A stretch of 64,000 nt of DNA, taken from contig NZ_JABUXW010000011.1 of assembly GCF_014897585.1 (NCBI RefSeq), positions 103,362 to 167,361 on the forward strand, read 5' to 3'. Positions within the stretch are counted from its first letter, which is position 1. The number at the start of each line of letters is the position of its first letter. Shown piece after piece: positions 30,125 to 39,370 of this stretch. The position numbers and the translations under genes are program-made. The notes under the pieces were generated by a model, which ran no database searches, was not told the origin of the DNA, and was given only the letters and a program-made list of their open reading frames with translations. Origin of the DNA: Brachybacterium tyrofermentans (GTDB lineage: Bacteria > Actinomycetota > Actinomycetes > Actinomycetales > Dermabacteraceae).

Positions 30125-30188
30125 CCGGCCGCAGTCACCTGGCAGGCCGCGGGCGCCTGGCAGGTCCCGGGCGCCTGGCAGGTCCCGT
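30125..30188 (+). repeat. 18-bp tandem repeats between tam and EcsC genes
   Basis: Starting right after the tam stop, GCCTGGCAGGTCCCGGGC occurs twice exactly and a related unit (ACCTGGCAGGCCGCGGGC) once. The stop region (CGCCTGACCGGCC) looks like a diverged first copy. Confidence 0.8.
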
Positions 30189-30196
30189 CGACCAGC

Positions 30197-30913
30197 TCAG
30201 CGCACCGGCGGGAACGTCCGCTGCGCGGCCTTCGCGATCTTGTTCAGCTGGGCACGGTCCGCGATCGCGCCGAGCACACCGCCGAGCCCCGGGATCGCCT
30301 TGCCGAACAGCCGCGCCGACCGCAGGCCGAACTTGCGCAGGATGCGACCGCCGATCGCGCTCGCGACGGCGGACTCGGTGCTGCGGGGCAGGCGCTTGGC
30401 GACGGTACGGGTCGCGGCGCCGGCGATGGGTCCGAGCCCGATGTTCTTGAGCACGTCCCCGGACTCCTCACCCAGGAGGGAGGCGAGCACGCGCACCCGG
30501 ATCTCCTCGTCGTCGAGGTCGTAGCCGCGCACCACGGCGATCGCGCCGACCATGCGAGTGGACTGGGCGTAGAACTCCACGACGTTCGTGGGCAGCAGCA
30601 CGGGCAGCGTGAAGATGCCTCCGAGCCCGGTGAGGAACCCGGCGATCGTGACGCCGCGCCGATGGCGACGCACCAAGCGTCGCACCGCCTTCTCGGGGCG
30701 CTTGCGGGCACGGCCACGCTGCGCACGCTTCGCGACGTCCTGCGCCGAGGAGAAGGTCAGCTTCCCGTCCAGGCCGATGTCGCGGAACATCTCGACCATG
30801 CGCTGCAGCGCGCTCCCGTCGGAGCCGCCCTTGCCCGAGCGGGCCTCCTTCATGGCCTCCCGAGCGGTCGCTTTCGTCCTGTCGTCACGGTTCAGCATCC
30901 CGAGGATCCCCAT
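30197..30913 (-). CDS. EcsC family protein
   Basis: A 238-residue protein. The EcsC signature is seen in TIAGFLTGLGGIFTLPVLLP, VVEFYAQSTRMVGAIAVVRG and DLDDEEIRVRVLASLLGEES, with GRILRKFGLRSARLFGKAIPGLGG near the end. EcsC-type proteins are membrane-associated and of unknown biochemical role. The start is ATG at 30913, six bases after GGGAGGGAG; the open frame continues 21 codons further but has no better site. It is divergent from recO across 254 bases. Confidence 0.85.
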   Translation of the reverse strand: MGILGMLNRDDRTKATAREAMKEARSGKGGSDGSALQRMVEMFRDIGLDGKLTFSSAQDVAKRAQRGRARKRPEKAVRRLVRRHRRGVTIAGFLTGLGGIFTLPVLLPTNVVEFYAQSTRMVGAIAVVRGYDLDDEEIRVRVLASLLGEESGDVLKNIGLGPIAGAATRTVAKRLPRSTESAVASAIGGRILRKFGLRSARLFGKAIPGLGGVLGAIADRAQLNKIAKAAQRTFPPVR

Positions 30914-31152
30914 GGCGTCTCCCTCCCGGTCGTGGTCCGACGTCCCTTCCGGGGCGACGGCTGGTGACGCCATCATGCACGTCCTGGCCCCGCAGCGTCA
31001 CCGATCCGACCACTCGGTGCGGCCCAGGTGCGGCTCCGGTGCGGTCCTGGTGGGGTGCCGATGCGGTGCCGACACGGATCTGCGGGCTCCGGGGTGACGG
31101 ACCTCCTGGCCGACACCGTCCCTGCCTGCAGCCAGGAGTCACCACCCCGCCG

Positions 31153-31158
31153 TAGGCT
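31153..31158 (+). promoter_or_regulatory. -10 element of recO, leaderless type
   Basis: TAGGCT ends ten bases before the recO ATG, which predicts a leader of zero to three bases; no Shine-Dalgarno site is visible. The rest of the 254-base divergent region (30914-31152) has GGTGCGGT/GGTGCCGA words but no other recognised feature. Confidence 0.5.
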
Positions 31159-31167
31159 CGAGGGACC

Positions 31168-31902
31168 ATGCAGCAGAAGCTCTACCGAGACGATGCGATC
31201 GTCCTGCGCACCCATCCCCTGGGTGAGGCCGATCGCATCATCACGCTTCTCACCCGGCGGCACGGCAAGGTCCGCGCCGTCGCCAAGGGTGTGCGCCGCA
31301 CCGGCAGCCGTTTCGGTGCGCGGCTGGAGCCGTTCACCCTGGTCGACGTGCAGCTGCACACCGGTCGCAGCCTGCACACCGTCACCCAGGTCGTCGCGAT
31401 CGAGGCCTTCGCCATCGGGATCAGCGCCGACTACAGCCGCTTCACGGCCGCGAGCGCGATGCTCGAGACCACCGACCGGCTCACCGACGAGATGGTGGAC
31501 CCCAACCAGCGCGGCTTCCTCATGCTCGTCGGCGCGCTGCGGGCGATGTCGGAGGGCCGTCTCGCCCCGCCGCTGGTCCTGGACTCGTTCCTGATCCGCA
31601 CCCTCGCCGTCTCCGGATGGGCCCCTGAGCTGTCCGTCTGCGCGACCTGCGGGGCACCGGGCCCGCACCATGCCCTCGACATCCGCGCCGGTGGCCTGGT
31701 GTGCACCGCCTGTCGTCGTCCCGGGGCCATCGCCGTGCGACAGTCCACGATCGAGCACATGATCTTCCTGCTCGCCGGCGACTGGGACAATGTCGTCACG
31801 GCCGACGAGACCGTCATGCAGGAGGCGGGCCGGCTGATCACCGACACGATCACGTGGCACCTCGAGCGCTCGGTGCGCTCCCTGAGCTACGTCGAACGCT
31901 GA
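31168..31902 (+). CDS. recO: DNA repair protein RecO
   Basis: A 244-residue protein. The N-terminal OB fold (YRDDAIVLRTHPLGEADRII, LTRRHGKVRAVAKGVRR) is followed by a helical part with a zinc site (CATCGAPG and CTACRRPG). RecO loads RecA at gaps with RecR. The stop codon is followed by two further 15-base copies of the stop-proximal sequence, giving three in-frame TGA codons. uppS follows 93 bases later, a typical actinobacterial pairing. Confidence 0.95.
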   Translation: MQQKLYRDDAIVLRTHPLGEADRIITLLTRRHGKVRAVAKGVRRTGSRFGARLEPFTLVDVQLHTGRSLHTVTQVVAIEAFAIGISADYSRFTAASAMLETTDRLTDEMVDPNQRGFLMLVGALRAMSEGRLAPPLVLDSFLIRTLAVSGWAPELSVCATCGAPGPHHALDIRAGGLVCTACRRPGAIAVRQSTIEHMIFLLAGDWDNVVTADETVMQEAGRLITDTITWHLERSVRSLSYVER

Positions 31903-31944
31903 GACCCCGACTGCTGAGACCCTGATCTCTGAGACCCCGAACGC
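31900..31944 (+). repeat. 3 x 15-bp tandem repeat starting at the recO stop
   Basis: Three units of 15 bases start with the recO stop TGA: TGAGACCCCGACTGC, TGAGACCCTGATCTC and TGAGACCCCGAACGC. Because 15 is a multiple of three, each TGA is in the recO frame. Confidence 0.9.
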
Positions 31945-31995
31945 TGCGGCAACGTCCGCCGACCGTCCGCCCGCGAGACCCCCTGGAGGCCACCG

Positions 31996-32808
31996 ATGCC
32001 CGGCGCACCCGTTGCTGCATACGACGAGCCGTTCGAGCACCCCAGCGGTGCGCGCCCGCCGTCGTTGCCGACCCCCACGATCCCCGGCCACGTCGCCGTG
32101 GTGATGGACGGCAACGGTCGCTGGGCGAACCGACAGGGGCTCCCGCGCACAGCAGGCCATGAGGCGGGGGAGGCGGCCCTGCTCGACGTCGTCGCCGGTG
32201 CGCTGCAGATCGGCGTGACCCATCTGTCGGCCTACGCCTTCTCCACCGAGAACTGGAAGCGCTCCCCGGAGGAGGTGCGCTTCCTGATGGGCTTCTCGCG
32301 CTCGGTGCTGCGCCGCCAGCGCGACACCCTGAACTCCTGGGGCGTGCGGATCGTGTGGATCGGCCGCGAGCAGCGCCTGTGGGGCAGCGTCATCAAGGAG
32401 CTGCGCGAGGCCGAGGAGCTCACGCGCACCAACTCCCGGATGACGCTCTACATGTGCGTGAACTACGGCGGCCGCGCCGAGATCATCGATGCCGTGCGGG
32501 AGATCGCCGAGGAGGCCCGCTCCGGGCGCCTGCGCGGGCGCGGCATCAACGAACGCACCCTCGCCCGCCACCTCGCCGACCCCGACATGCCCGACGTGGA
32601 CCTGTTCCTGCGCACCAGCGGGGAGCAGCGCACCTCGAACTTCCTGCTGTGGCAGTCCGCCTACGCCGAGCTCGTGTTCGTGCCGGAGCTGTGGCCCGAT
32701 GTGGACCGTGTGGTGCTGTGGCGCGCGATCACGGAGTACGCCCGGCGCGATCGTCGGTACGGGGGAGCGGTCGATGTCCCCGGCGCTGCGGAGGTCGACC
32801 CCGCCTGA
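31996..32808 (+). CDS. uppS: Undecaprenyl (cis-prenyl) diphosphate synthase
   Basis: A 270-residue Z-type prenyltransferase. [16 protein letters not shown] carries the catalytic aspartate, [15 protein letters not shown] the substrate-binding loop, NYGGRAEI the third motif, and [21 protein letters not shown] the C-terminal motif. It makes the undecaprenyl or decaprenyl carrier for wall precursors from IPP. It is cotranscribed with recO or nearly so. After the stop, a stretch rich in GAGCCCGAG and CGACCACGACC words lies before the convergent DedA gene. Confidence 0.96.
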   Translation: MPGAPVAAYDEPFEHPSGARPPSLPTPTIPGHVAVVMDGNGRWANRQGLPRTAGHEAGEAALLDVVAGALQIGVTHLSAYAFSTENWKRSPEEVRFLMGFSRSVLRRQRDTLNSWGVRIVWIGREQRLWGSVIKELREAEELTRTNSRMTLYMCVNYGGRAEIIDAVREIAEEARSGRLRGRGINERTLARHLADPDMPDVDLFLRTSGEQRTSNFLLWQSAYAELVFVPELWPDVDRVVLWRAITEYARRDRRYGGAVDVPGAAEVDPA

Positions 32809-32897
32809 GGGCAGGGTCCGAGCCCGAGCACGGCCCGAACACGACCTCGACCACGACCATGAGCCCGAGTGGGTGCGAGCGGGGTCGGGTCGTCGTC

Positions 32898-33488
32898 TCA
32901 GGAGGCCTGATCCGTGCTGCGGCCGGCGTCCGGATCCCTGCCATCGGACGCCGCATCCTGCTCGTCGGCGGGCTCCGTGGCGATGTCATCGACGGGCGTG
33001 ACGTCATCCGCGGGGGCGAGCATCCCGCCGGCGAGGCGCCGATGGCGCAGCAGCATCGCGATGAGCACCACGATCAGGGCGAGCACCGCGACCGCGGCCC
33101 ACGGTGACCGCAGGAACAGCTCCAGCCAGGCGGCGAAGGCCACCAGGCCGATGGTGGCGTAGATGAACGCCCAGGCGGCGCCGCCGATCGCGAGCGCCGG
33201 CAGATACCGCCGGAGCGGCATCCCGGTGAGGCCCGCAGCGGCGTTGACCGCGGTCTGGAAGCCGACGGTCAGGAAGCTGAGGGCGACGACGGGCGCGCCC
33301 CAGCGGTTGACGATCTCCGTGGCCCGCTCCACCCGCGGGGAATCGAGGAAGGCGGCGATCCGTCCCCGATGGGCGACCCGACGGGCGCCGCGGCCGAGGG
33401 CATAGGTCGACCCGGCGCGCAGCCAGATCACCACGTACAGCACGCCCATCGCCTGGAGCAGCGGCAGCGACTCCACCCAGTCCATCAT
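32898..33488 (-). CDS. VTT/DedA-like membrane protein
   Basis: A 196-residue membrane protein. It has about four hydrophobic segments, and RWGAPVVALSFLTVGFQTAV with GLTGMPLRRYLPALAIGGAA matches the VTT/DedA (SNARE-associated) core, which in relatives scrambles or flips lipids. The C-terminal 40 residues are an acidic disordered tail. It starts with ATG at 33488 (or 33485), overlapping the zur stop by four bases, so it is the last gene of the zinc operon. A role in zinc homeostasis is not implied by sequence. Confidence 0.82.
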   Translation of the reverse strand: MMDWVESLPLLQAMGVLYVVIWLRAGSTYALGRGARRVAHRGRIAAFLDSPRVERATEIVNRWGAPVVALSFLTVGFQTAVNAAAGLTGMPLRRYLPALAIGGAAWAFIYATIGLVAFAAWLELFLRSPWAAVAVLALIVVLIAMLLRHRRLAGGMLAPADDVTPVDDIATEPADEQDAASDGRDPDAGRSTDQAS

Positions 33489-33961
33489 CGCCGAGGGGCC
33501 CCGCCGTCAGCCGGCTCGTCCTGGACCTGCTCGCCCTCGACCTGTTCGCTCCCGACCGACTCGCCCTCGACCTGTTCGGCGCCACCGTGGTCGGTGCACA
33601 GACCGAACACCTCGAGGGTGTGATCGAGGTCGGTGAAGCCGTGCTCCCGGGCGATGGCGGTCATGGCGCTCTCGAGCTTGGGCGCGAGGAACTCGACGGT
33701 GCGACCGCACTCCCGGCACACGAGATGGTGATGATGCCCGGTGTCCTCGCACTGGCGGTACAGCGACTCCCCGTCGCCGGCGACCAGCACGTCGAGCCGA
33801 CCGGAGCGGCTGAGGGCCTGCAGGTTGCGATACACGGTGGCCAGGCCCACGGTCTCGCCGTCGGCCCGCATCTGCTCGTGGATCTGCTGGGCGCTGCGGA
33901 AGTCGTCCTGTCGGGCGAGCGTCTCGAGGATCGCGGAGCGCTGGCGGGTGTTCCGTTGCAT
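33485..33961 (-). CDS. zur: Fur-family zinc regulator
   Basis: A 158-residue Fur-family repressor. RNTRQRSAILETLARQDDFRS and GLATVYRNLQALSRSGRLDV form the winged helix, HHHHLVCRECGRTVEF holds metal ligands including the first CxxC, and GLCTDHGG near the C-terminus replaces the usual second CxxC by a single Cys. The C-terminus is extended by 30 acidic residues. Cotranscription with znuACB and a Zur-type box before znuA identify it as Zur. The start is ATG at 33961; in-frame ATGs at 33979 and 34006 are alternatives. Confidence 0.88.
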   Translation of the reverse strand: MQRNTRQRSAILETLARQDDFRSAQQIHEQMRADGETVGLATVYRNLQALSRSGRLDVLVAGDGESLYRQCEDTGHHHHLVCRECGRTVEFLAPKLESAMTAIAREHGFTDLDHTLEVFGLCTDHGGAEQVEGESVGSEQVEGEQVQDEPADGGAPRR

Positions 33962-33993
33962 GCCTCGATTGTCTCCCATGTCGGTCGGGACCT

Positions 33994-34956
33994 TCATCGC
34001 TGCCAACCGGTGTGAGGACGTGCCGCGGCGACCTCATGTGCGGTCTCGGCGGAGCGCTCCTGGCGGGTGCGGGTCTCCGCGTCCGGCTCGGTCGGCGCGG
34101 TCCCGGTCCGGCTGCGGGTGCCGAGGACCGTCCGTACGAGCAGCGCGACGATGTAGACGGCGATCGTGGCCAGCACGATCACACCGCCGGGGGGCAGGTC
34201 GACGTAGACGGTGATCAGGAGCCCGCCCAGAGCGCACACCACCGCGATCACCATGGCGGTGCGCATGGTGCGGGTGAAGCCGACGACGAGCTGCTGCGCC
34301 GCGGCGACAGGGACGATCATGAGCGCAGAGACCATCAGCGCACCCACGATGCGCATCGAGAGCGTGACGGTGAGGGCGGCCATCACCGCGATGAGGATGT
34401 TGACCGTGCGCACCGGCAGACCGGAGGCTCGGGCGAACTCCTCGTCGCCCGTGACCGCCGCGAGCAGGGAGCTCAGACCGATCCCGATCACGAGCACCAC
34501 GACGGCGAGCACGAGGGCGATGAGCAGATCCGGGGCCGTGACCGTGGACAGGGAGCCGAACAGATAGCCCATGAGGTTCTGCGAGGTGCCGCCGGCGAGC
34601 TGGATGATCACGACGCCGCCGGCGATGCCGCCGTAGAACATGATCGCCAGCGCGACGTCGCGGCTGGTGTGGCTGACCTCGCGCACGTACTCGATCGCCA
34701 GCGCGCCGATGACGGAGGCGGCCAGCGCGCCCGGGATCGCGAGCAGATCGGCGGGGGTGGCGGTGGTCCAGGCGCCCACCAGCCAGCCGACCGCCACGCC
34801 GGTCAGGGCCACGTGGCCGAGGCCGTCGCCGAGCAGGGAGAGGCGCTTCTGGACCAGGTAGGTGCCGACCACCGGAGCGGTCAGCCCGATGAGCACCGCG
34901 ATGATCAGCGGGTACCGCAGCAGGTCGGAGGTGAGGATGTCGAGTGGGGAGATCAT
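33994..34956 (-). CDS. znuB: Zinc ABC transporter permease
   Basis: A 320-residue ABC-3 family membrane protein with about eight segments. GDGLGHVALTGVAVGWLVGA is the conserved ZnuB/MntB loop, and RIVGALMVSALMIVPVAAAQQ is the second family signature. Start ATG at 34956 overlaps the end of znuC by four bases; the frame stays open upstream through znuC, but that is a shadow. The C-terminal 40 residues are an Arg/Glu-rich cytoplasmic tail. It is part of znuA-znuC-znuB-zur. Confidence 0.93.
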   Translation of the reverse strand: MISPLDILTSDLLRYPLIIAVLIGLTAPVVGTYLVQKRLSLLGDGLGHVALTGVAVGWLVGAWTTATPADLLAIPGALAASVIGALAIEYVREVSHTSRDVALAIMFYGGIAGGVVIIQLAGGTSQNLMGYLFGSLSTVTAPDLLIALVLAVVVLVIGIGLSSLLAAVTGDEEFARASGLPVRTVNILIAVMAALTVTLSMRIVGALMVSALMIVPVAAAQQLVVGFTRTMRTAMVIAVVCALGGLLITVYVDLPPGGVIVLATIAVYIVALLVRTVLGTRSRTGTAPTEPDAETRTRQERSAETAHEVAAARPHTGWQR

Positions 34957-35717
34957 GCGGGGTGGATCTCCTGTCCGAGGCATTCGTGAGGCGGGAGGCT
35001 GTCGAGCAGGTGCTCGTGCCCGGGGTCCAGCGGCGGGCGATCGCCGGCATCGCCGTCGTGCACCACCCTGCCGTGGTCCAGGACCACCGCCCGCGTGATG
35101 TCCCGTTCGAGCATCCCGGTCTCGTGCAGGACCACGAGGATGGTGGTGCCGCGCGCGGTGAGCTCGCGGAAGAGGGAGGCGATGAGCTGCTGGGTGGAGA
35201 GGTCCACGCCGGAGAAGGGCTCGTCCAGCACGAGGAACTCCGGCTCGCGCACGAGGGCACGGGCCAGCATCACCCGTCGGCGCTGCCCGCCGGACATCCG
35301 GGTGATGGGCCGGCCCGCCAGGTCCCCGAGCCCCACGGCGTCCAGCGCCGTGCGCACCCGGGGGTCCCGGGTCCGCGGCCACCAGGAGCGCGAGGTGAGC
35401 AGGCCGCTGGCCACGGACTCCCGGGCGGTCGCCGGGATGGAGCCGGCCTCCGAGGAGTCCTGGGGCACGTATCCGAGACGGTCGTGCACCGCTGCGCGGT
35501 GGACCTCCTGCCCGAAGAGCGTCGCGCTGCCGGACTCCAGGGGGAGCACGCCGACGACGGCTCGCAGCAGGGTGGACTTCCCCGAGCCGTTCGCGCCCAG
35601 CAGGGCGACCATCTCGCCGGGGGCGATCCGCAGATCGACATCGTGGAGGATACGTGTCCCGGAGAGCTGGACGTTCGCCCCCCGGACCTCGACAACGGGT
35701 TCCGCGGATCGGTTCAT
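34953..35717 (-). CDS. znuC: Zinc ABC transporter ATP-binding protein
   Basis: A 254-residue ATPase. Walker A GANGSGKST is near residue 41, Q-loop VPQDSSEAGS, signature MSGGQRRRVMLARAL, Walker B LVLDEPFSGVD and switch VVLHETGM. The switch has HE rather than the usual HD. It overlaps both znuA (four bases) and znuB (four bases), indicating tight translational coupling. It energises zinc import with ZnuB. Confidence 0.94.
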   Translation of the reverse strand: MNRSAEPVVEVRGANVQLSGTRILHDVDLRIAPGEMVALLGANGSGKSTLLRAVVGVLPLESGSATLFGQEVHRAAVHDRLGYVPQDSSEAGSIPATARESVASGLLTSRSWWPRTRDPRVRTALDAVGLGDLAGRPITRMSGGQRRRVMLARALVREPEFLVLDEPFSGVDLSTQQLIASLFRELTARGTTILVVLHETGMLERDITRAVVLDHGRVVHDGDAGDRPPLDPGHEHLLDSLPPHECLGQEIHPA

Positions 35718-36703
35718 GCCCAGCTCTCCAGGAGCTTCCTGCTGTTCTCTCGCATCACAGCAGGGTAGTCCGTGCCCTCGTCGAGCTGGGTCTCGAGGTT
35801 GTCGAGTTCCTCACTGGCGATGCCGAGGTTCTCCGCGAGGGTCTGGGCGACCTTCGGGGACGCCGTGGTCTCGAAGAAGATCGTGGAGACGTTCTCCTCC
35901 GTCACGAGCTTCTCCAGATCGAGAAGGCGCTGGGGGGAGGGCTCGCTCTCGGGGTCCACCCCGGCGATGCCGATCTGGTGGAGGTCGTAACGGTCCGCCA
36001 GATAGGCGTACGCCGCGTGGCTCGTGATGAAGGCGCGCTCCCCGTCGACGCCCCCGTACTGCTCGGTGAGCTCCGCGTCGAGGGCCTCGAGGTCGCTGCG
36101 CACGTCGGCGGCAGCGGCGGAGAAGGCGTCGGCGCCGTCAGGGGCCAGCTCCGCCAGGCGGGCGGCGAGGGCATCGCCGACCTCCGCCATCCGCAGCGGA
36201 TCGTGCCAGAAGTGGGGGTCGTTCGGCCCATGATCGTGCTCGTCGTGGCTCTCGTCCGCGGCGTGCTCGTCGCCGCCTGCGTCCGAGGCCTCCTCCTCAT
36301 GCTCATGGGAGTCGCCCCCGCTGGGGAGCATGGTGACCACCTGGGAGACGTCGAGCACGTTGTCCCCGTCGCCCGAGGCGATCGCATCGTCGAGGGAGGC
36401 CTGGTAGCCCGGGATCTGCAGCACCAGCCCCGCCTCCTGGACCGCCATGACCTGGCGGACGGAGAGCTCGAGTCCGTGCGCGTCGGCGCCCGGGGTGGCG
36501 AGGTCGGTCACGTCCACGTGCTCGCCGCCGATCCGTGCCAGGAGGTAGGAGAGCGGATAGTTCGAGGTCACCACCGTGATCCCTCCACTGCCGCCGCTGC
36601 CTGAGCTCCCACCATCGCCGCAGGCGGCGAGCAGGGCGGCACCCGCACCGAGTCCGGTGAGGGCGAGCAGGGAGCGGCGCGTGGGGCGCGGAGTGAACGT
36701 CAT
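35714..36703 (-). CDS. znuA: Zinc-binding lipoprotein, ABC transporter receptor
   Basis: A 329-residue substrate-binding protein of the ZnuA cluster A-I type. The signal is TRRSLLALTGLGAGAALLAAC, a lipobox (LAAC) behind a twin-arginine pair. A His/Glu/Asp-rich loop (SHEHEEEASDAGGDEHAADE, then SHDEHDHG) follows the first domain, the hallmark of zinc over manganese receptors, then FWHDPLRM, HAAYAYLADRY and IFFETTASPKVAQTLA. Start ATG at 36703 lies directly under the Zur box; an upstream in-frame start at 36739 is less likely. Confidence 0.94.
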   Translation of the reverse strand: MTFTPRPTRRSLLALTGLGAGAALLAACGDGGSSGSGGSGGITVVTSNYPLSYLLARIGGEHVDVTDLATPGADAHGLELSVRQVMAVQEAGLVLQIPGYQASLDDAIASGDGDNVLDVSQVVTMLPSGGDSHEHEEEASDAGGDEHAADESHDEHDHGPNDPHFWHDPLRMAEVGDALAARLAELAPDGADAFSAAAADVRSDLEALDAELTEQYGGVDGERAFITSHAAYAYLADRYDLHQIGIAGVDPESEPSPQRLLDLEKLVTEENVSTIFFETTASPKVAQTLAENLGIASEELDNLETQLDEGTDYPAVMRENSRKLLESWA

Positions 36704-36717
36704 GACAATCATTCTCA
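36703..36717 (-). promoter_or_regulatory. Zur box upstream of znuA
   Basis: On the znuA strand the sequence is TGAGAATGATTGTCA, a 15-base imperfect inverted repeat matching the actinobacterial Zur consensus (TGAAAATGATTTTCA) with two changes. It touches the A of the znuA ATG, so the promoter must be right at the start codon and repression would be by direct blocking. Confidence 0.8.
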
Positions 36718-36794
36718 CCAAGCCGGCAGGCCTGCGCAAGCCGACGGGCCGCCGGGGCCGCCCGGCGTGCGCACCGTCACACGTGCGCCGTCGG

Positions 36795-36800
36795 TATGCT
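36795..36800 (+). promoter_or_regulatory. -10 element of glyS
   Basis: TATGCT lies 41 bases before the GTG start, leaving a short leader that contains AGGAG. No convincing -35 is visible; the divergent znuA promoter is about 80 bases away. Confidence 0.4.
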
Positions 36801-36840
36801 GGGACGGTTCTGTTCCACCCTCGTCACCAGGAGTCTCCCC

Positions 36841-38232
36841 GTGGCCAAGGCCCCCGCCAGCACGCTGGACAACGTCATCTCCCTCACCAAGAAGCGCGGC
36901 TTCGTCTTCCCGGCAGGAGAGATCTACGGCGGTACGCGCTCTGCCTGGGACTACGGCCCTCTCGGCGTGGAGCTCAAGGAGAACATCAAGCGGCAGTGGT
37001 GGCGCACCTTCGTGCAGTCCCGCGCCGACATGGTGGGCCTGGACTCCTCGATCATCCTCCCCAAGCGCGTCTGGGAGGCGTCCGGCCACGTCGCGACCTT
37101 CACCGACCCGCTGGTGGAGTGCAAGAGCTGCCACAACCGCTTCCGCGAGGACCACCTCATCGAGGGCTTCACGGAGAAGAAGGGTCGCGCGCCCGAGGGC
37201 GGCGTGGCCGAGGTGCCCTGCCCCAACTGCGGCACCCGCGGCGAGTACACCGATCCGCAGCAGTTCTCCGGCCTGATCAAGACGTTCCTCGGCCCGGTCG
37301 ACACCGAGGCCGGCCTCACGTACCTCCGCCCCGAGACCGCCCAGGGCATCTTCGTGAACTTCCTCAACGTGGTCACCGCGACCCGCCAGAAGCCCCCGTT
37401 CGGCATCGGCCAGGTCGGCAAGGCGTTCCGCAACGAGATCACCCCCGGCAACTTCATCTTCCGCACCCGTGAGTTCGAGCAGATGGAGATCGAGTTCTTC
37501 ACGCCGCCCGCGGAGGCCCAGACGCACTTCGACGCCTGGGTCGAGGACTGCTGGAACTGGTTCATCGACCTCGGCATGAACCCGGACAACCTGCGCCGCT
37601 TCGACGTTCCCGAGGACGATCGCGCCCACTACAGCGCCGGCACGATCGACTTCGAGTACCGCTTCGGCTTCCAGGGCAGCGAGTGGGGCGAGCTCATGGG
37701 CATCGCCAACCGCACCGACTTCGATCTCACCAGCCACACCGAGGGCTCGGGCACGAAGATGCAGTACTTCGACCAGGCCGCCAACGAGCGGTACACGCCG
37801 TACGTGATCGAGCCCAGCTTCGGCCTGACCCGCTCGATGATGGCGTTCCTGGTGGATGCCTACACCGAGGACGAGGCCCCGAACTCCAAGGGCGGCGTCG
37901 ACAAGCGCACCGTGCTCAAGCTCGACCCGCGGCTGGCCCCGATCAAGGCCGCGGTGCTGCCGCTGTCCAAGAGCGAGGACCTCGTTCCCCGGGCCACCCA
38001 GCTCGCCGATCAGCTGCGCAAGCACTGGAACGTCGAGATGGACGTCACGCAGGCCATCGGCCGTCGCTACCGTCGACAGGACGAGATCGGCACCCCGTTC
38101 TGCATCACCGTCGACTTCGAGACCGCGACGGATCAGGCCGTGACGATCCGCGAGCGCGACACCATGACGCAGGAGCGCGTGGCGCTCGACCAGGTCGAGT
38201 CCTACCTCGCCGCGCGCCTCCTCGGCGCCTGA
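36841..38232 (+). CDS. glyS: Glycine--tRNA ligase
   Basis: A 463-residue class II synthetase of the homodimeric type. [20 protein letters not shown] is motif 2-like, [14 protein letters not shown] follows, and [14 protein letters not shown] is motif 3. Two CxxC pairs (CKSCHNRF and CPNCGTRG) form a zinc-binding insertion. The anticodon-binding domain occupies the C-terminal third. The start is GTG at 36841, seven bases after AGGAG; the ATG at 36796 is upstream of a good site but encodes unlikely residues. Confidence 0.97.
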   Translation: MAKAPASTLDNVISLTKKRGFVFPAGEIYGGTRSAWDYGPLGVELKENIKRQWWRTFVQSRADMVGLDSSIILPKRVWEASGHVATFTDPLVECKSCHNRFREDHLIEGFTEKKGRAPEGGVAEVPCPNCGTRGEYTDPQQFSGLIKTFLGPVDTEAGLTYLRPETAQGIFVNFLNVVTATRQKPPFGIGQVGKAFRNEITPGNFIFRTREFEQMEIEFFTPPAEAQTHFDAWVEDCWNWFIDLGMNPDNLRRFDVPEDDRAHYSAGTIDFEYRFGFQGSEWGELMGIANRTDFDLTSHTEGSGTKMQYFDQAANERYTPYVIEPSFGLTRSMMAFLVDAYTEDEAPNSKGGVDKRTVLKLDPRLAPIKAAVLPLSKSEDLVPRATQLADQLRKHWNVEMDVTQAIGRRYRRQDEIGTPFCITVDFETATDQAVTIRERDTMTQERVALDQVESYLAARLLGA

Positions 38233-38257
38233 GCCCGGGCGCGCGGGAGGCCCGGTC

Positions 38258-39289
38258 GTGGAGGGGAGCTCGGAGACCGGTGCCGACCTCTCGCGAGCGT
38301 ATTTCGGCCAGGTCGTGCGTCCGCTGCTCGCGGCGCACGACGCAGGGCTCGAGGTCGCCGCGGCGCGGCTGGGATCGGGCTCCGATGTGCTCGGCTTCGA
38401 CGACGCCCAGTCGCGGGACCACGACTGGGGCCTGCGCCTGACCGTGCTCGTCGAGGACGACCGCGCCCCGGAGATCGACGCGCTGCTGGAGAGCGAGCTG
38501 CCGGAGACCTGGCAGGGGTTTCCCACGCGCTTCGCGACCACCTGGGACCCCGTCGTGCGGCAGCGGGTGGAGGTCGCCTCGGCGGCCGGATTCGCCGCAT
38601 CCCGGCTCGGCGCGGATCCCTCGAGGGGGTTGACTCTCCCGGACTGGCTGTCCCTCACCGGGCAGTCCGTCCTCGAGGTCACGGCGGGACCGGTCTTCCA
38701 CGACGGTCCTGGTGTGCTGACCCGGATCCGGGAGGGGCTCGCCTGGTATCCGGACGACGTCTGGCGGTATGCCCTGGCTGCGGACTGGTCGCGGCTGGGC
38801 CAGGAGTTCCCCGACGTGGGGCGAGCAGGGCTGCGCGGGGACGAGGACGGCTCGGCCGTGATCGCCGCCCGGCATGTGCGCACCATGCTGCACATCGCCC
38901 ATCTGCTGCATCGCCGCTGGCCACCGTACGGGAAGTGGCTCGCCCGCTCGGCCGCCAGGCTGCCGGGCGGGGGAGCGCTGCGCATCGCCCTGCACGAGGT
39001 GCTGCGCGCCCGGGACTGGAGATCCCGACAGGCCGCTCTGGCGGATGCCGCCGAGCTGCTCGCCATGATCCAGGGGGAGCAGGGACTACCCACGATGGAG
39101 CCCGCCACGGAACCGTTCTTCGAGCGCCCCCACATCGGCGTGCGGGAGATGGCCGAGCTGCTGACCGCGCAGATCCGCGACCCGGAGGTCCGGGCGCTTC
39201 CGGTCGGGGTCGGCACCGCCGAGCAGATCAGCGACAACGTGAGCGTGCTCGTCGATCCGGCGCTGCGCCGGCGGCTCGTCGGCGGCTGA
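38258..39289 (+). CDS. DUF4037 protein, nucleotidyltransferase-like
   Basis: A 343-residue protein. LGSGSDVLGFDDAQSRDHDW (about residues 38-57) resembles the nucleotidyltransferase GSD-x(8)-D motif found in DUF4037 proteins, and the rest is helical. The family has no assigned reaction. GTG at 38258 follows GGGAGG closely. It starts 25 bases after glyS and is probably cotranscribed with it. The substrate cannot be inferred. Confidence 0.75.
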   Translation: MEGSSETGADLSRAYFGQVVRPLLAAHDAGLEVAAARLGSGSDVLGFDDAQSRDHDWGLRLTVLVEDDRAPEIDALLESELPETWQGFPTRFATTWDPVVRQRVEVASAAGFAASRLGADPSRGLTLPDWLSLTGQSVLEVTAGPVFHDGPGVLTRIREGLAWYPDDVWRYALAADWSRLGQEFPDVGRAGLRGDEDGSAVIAARHVRTMLHIAHLLHRRWPPYGKWLARSAARLPGGGALRIALHEVLRARDWRSRQAALADAAELLAMIQGEQGLPTMEPATEPFFERPHIGVREMAELLTAQIRDPEVRALPVGVGTAEQISDNVSVLVDPALRRRLVGG

Positions 39290-39308
39290 GATCCACACCC
39301 TCTGCCCT

Positions 39309-39322
39309 GCGCTGATCAGCGC
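39309..39322. promoter_or_regulatory. 14-bp palindrome before the clpP pair
   Basis: GCGCTGATCAGCGC is a perfect palindrome 49 bases before the first clpP ATG and 20 bases after the DUF4037 stop. It is a candidate operator for the ClgR/PopR-like regulator encoded just downstream of the pair. Confidence 0.4.
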
Positions 39323-39370
39323 CGGGCGGAGATTCCCCCGCCGGCTCGCTCCGAGGCCGAGGCTGGGTCC

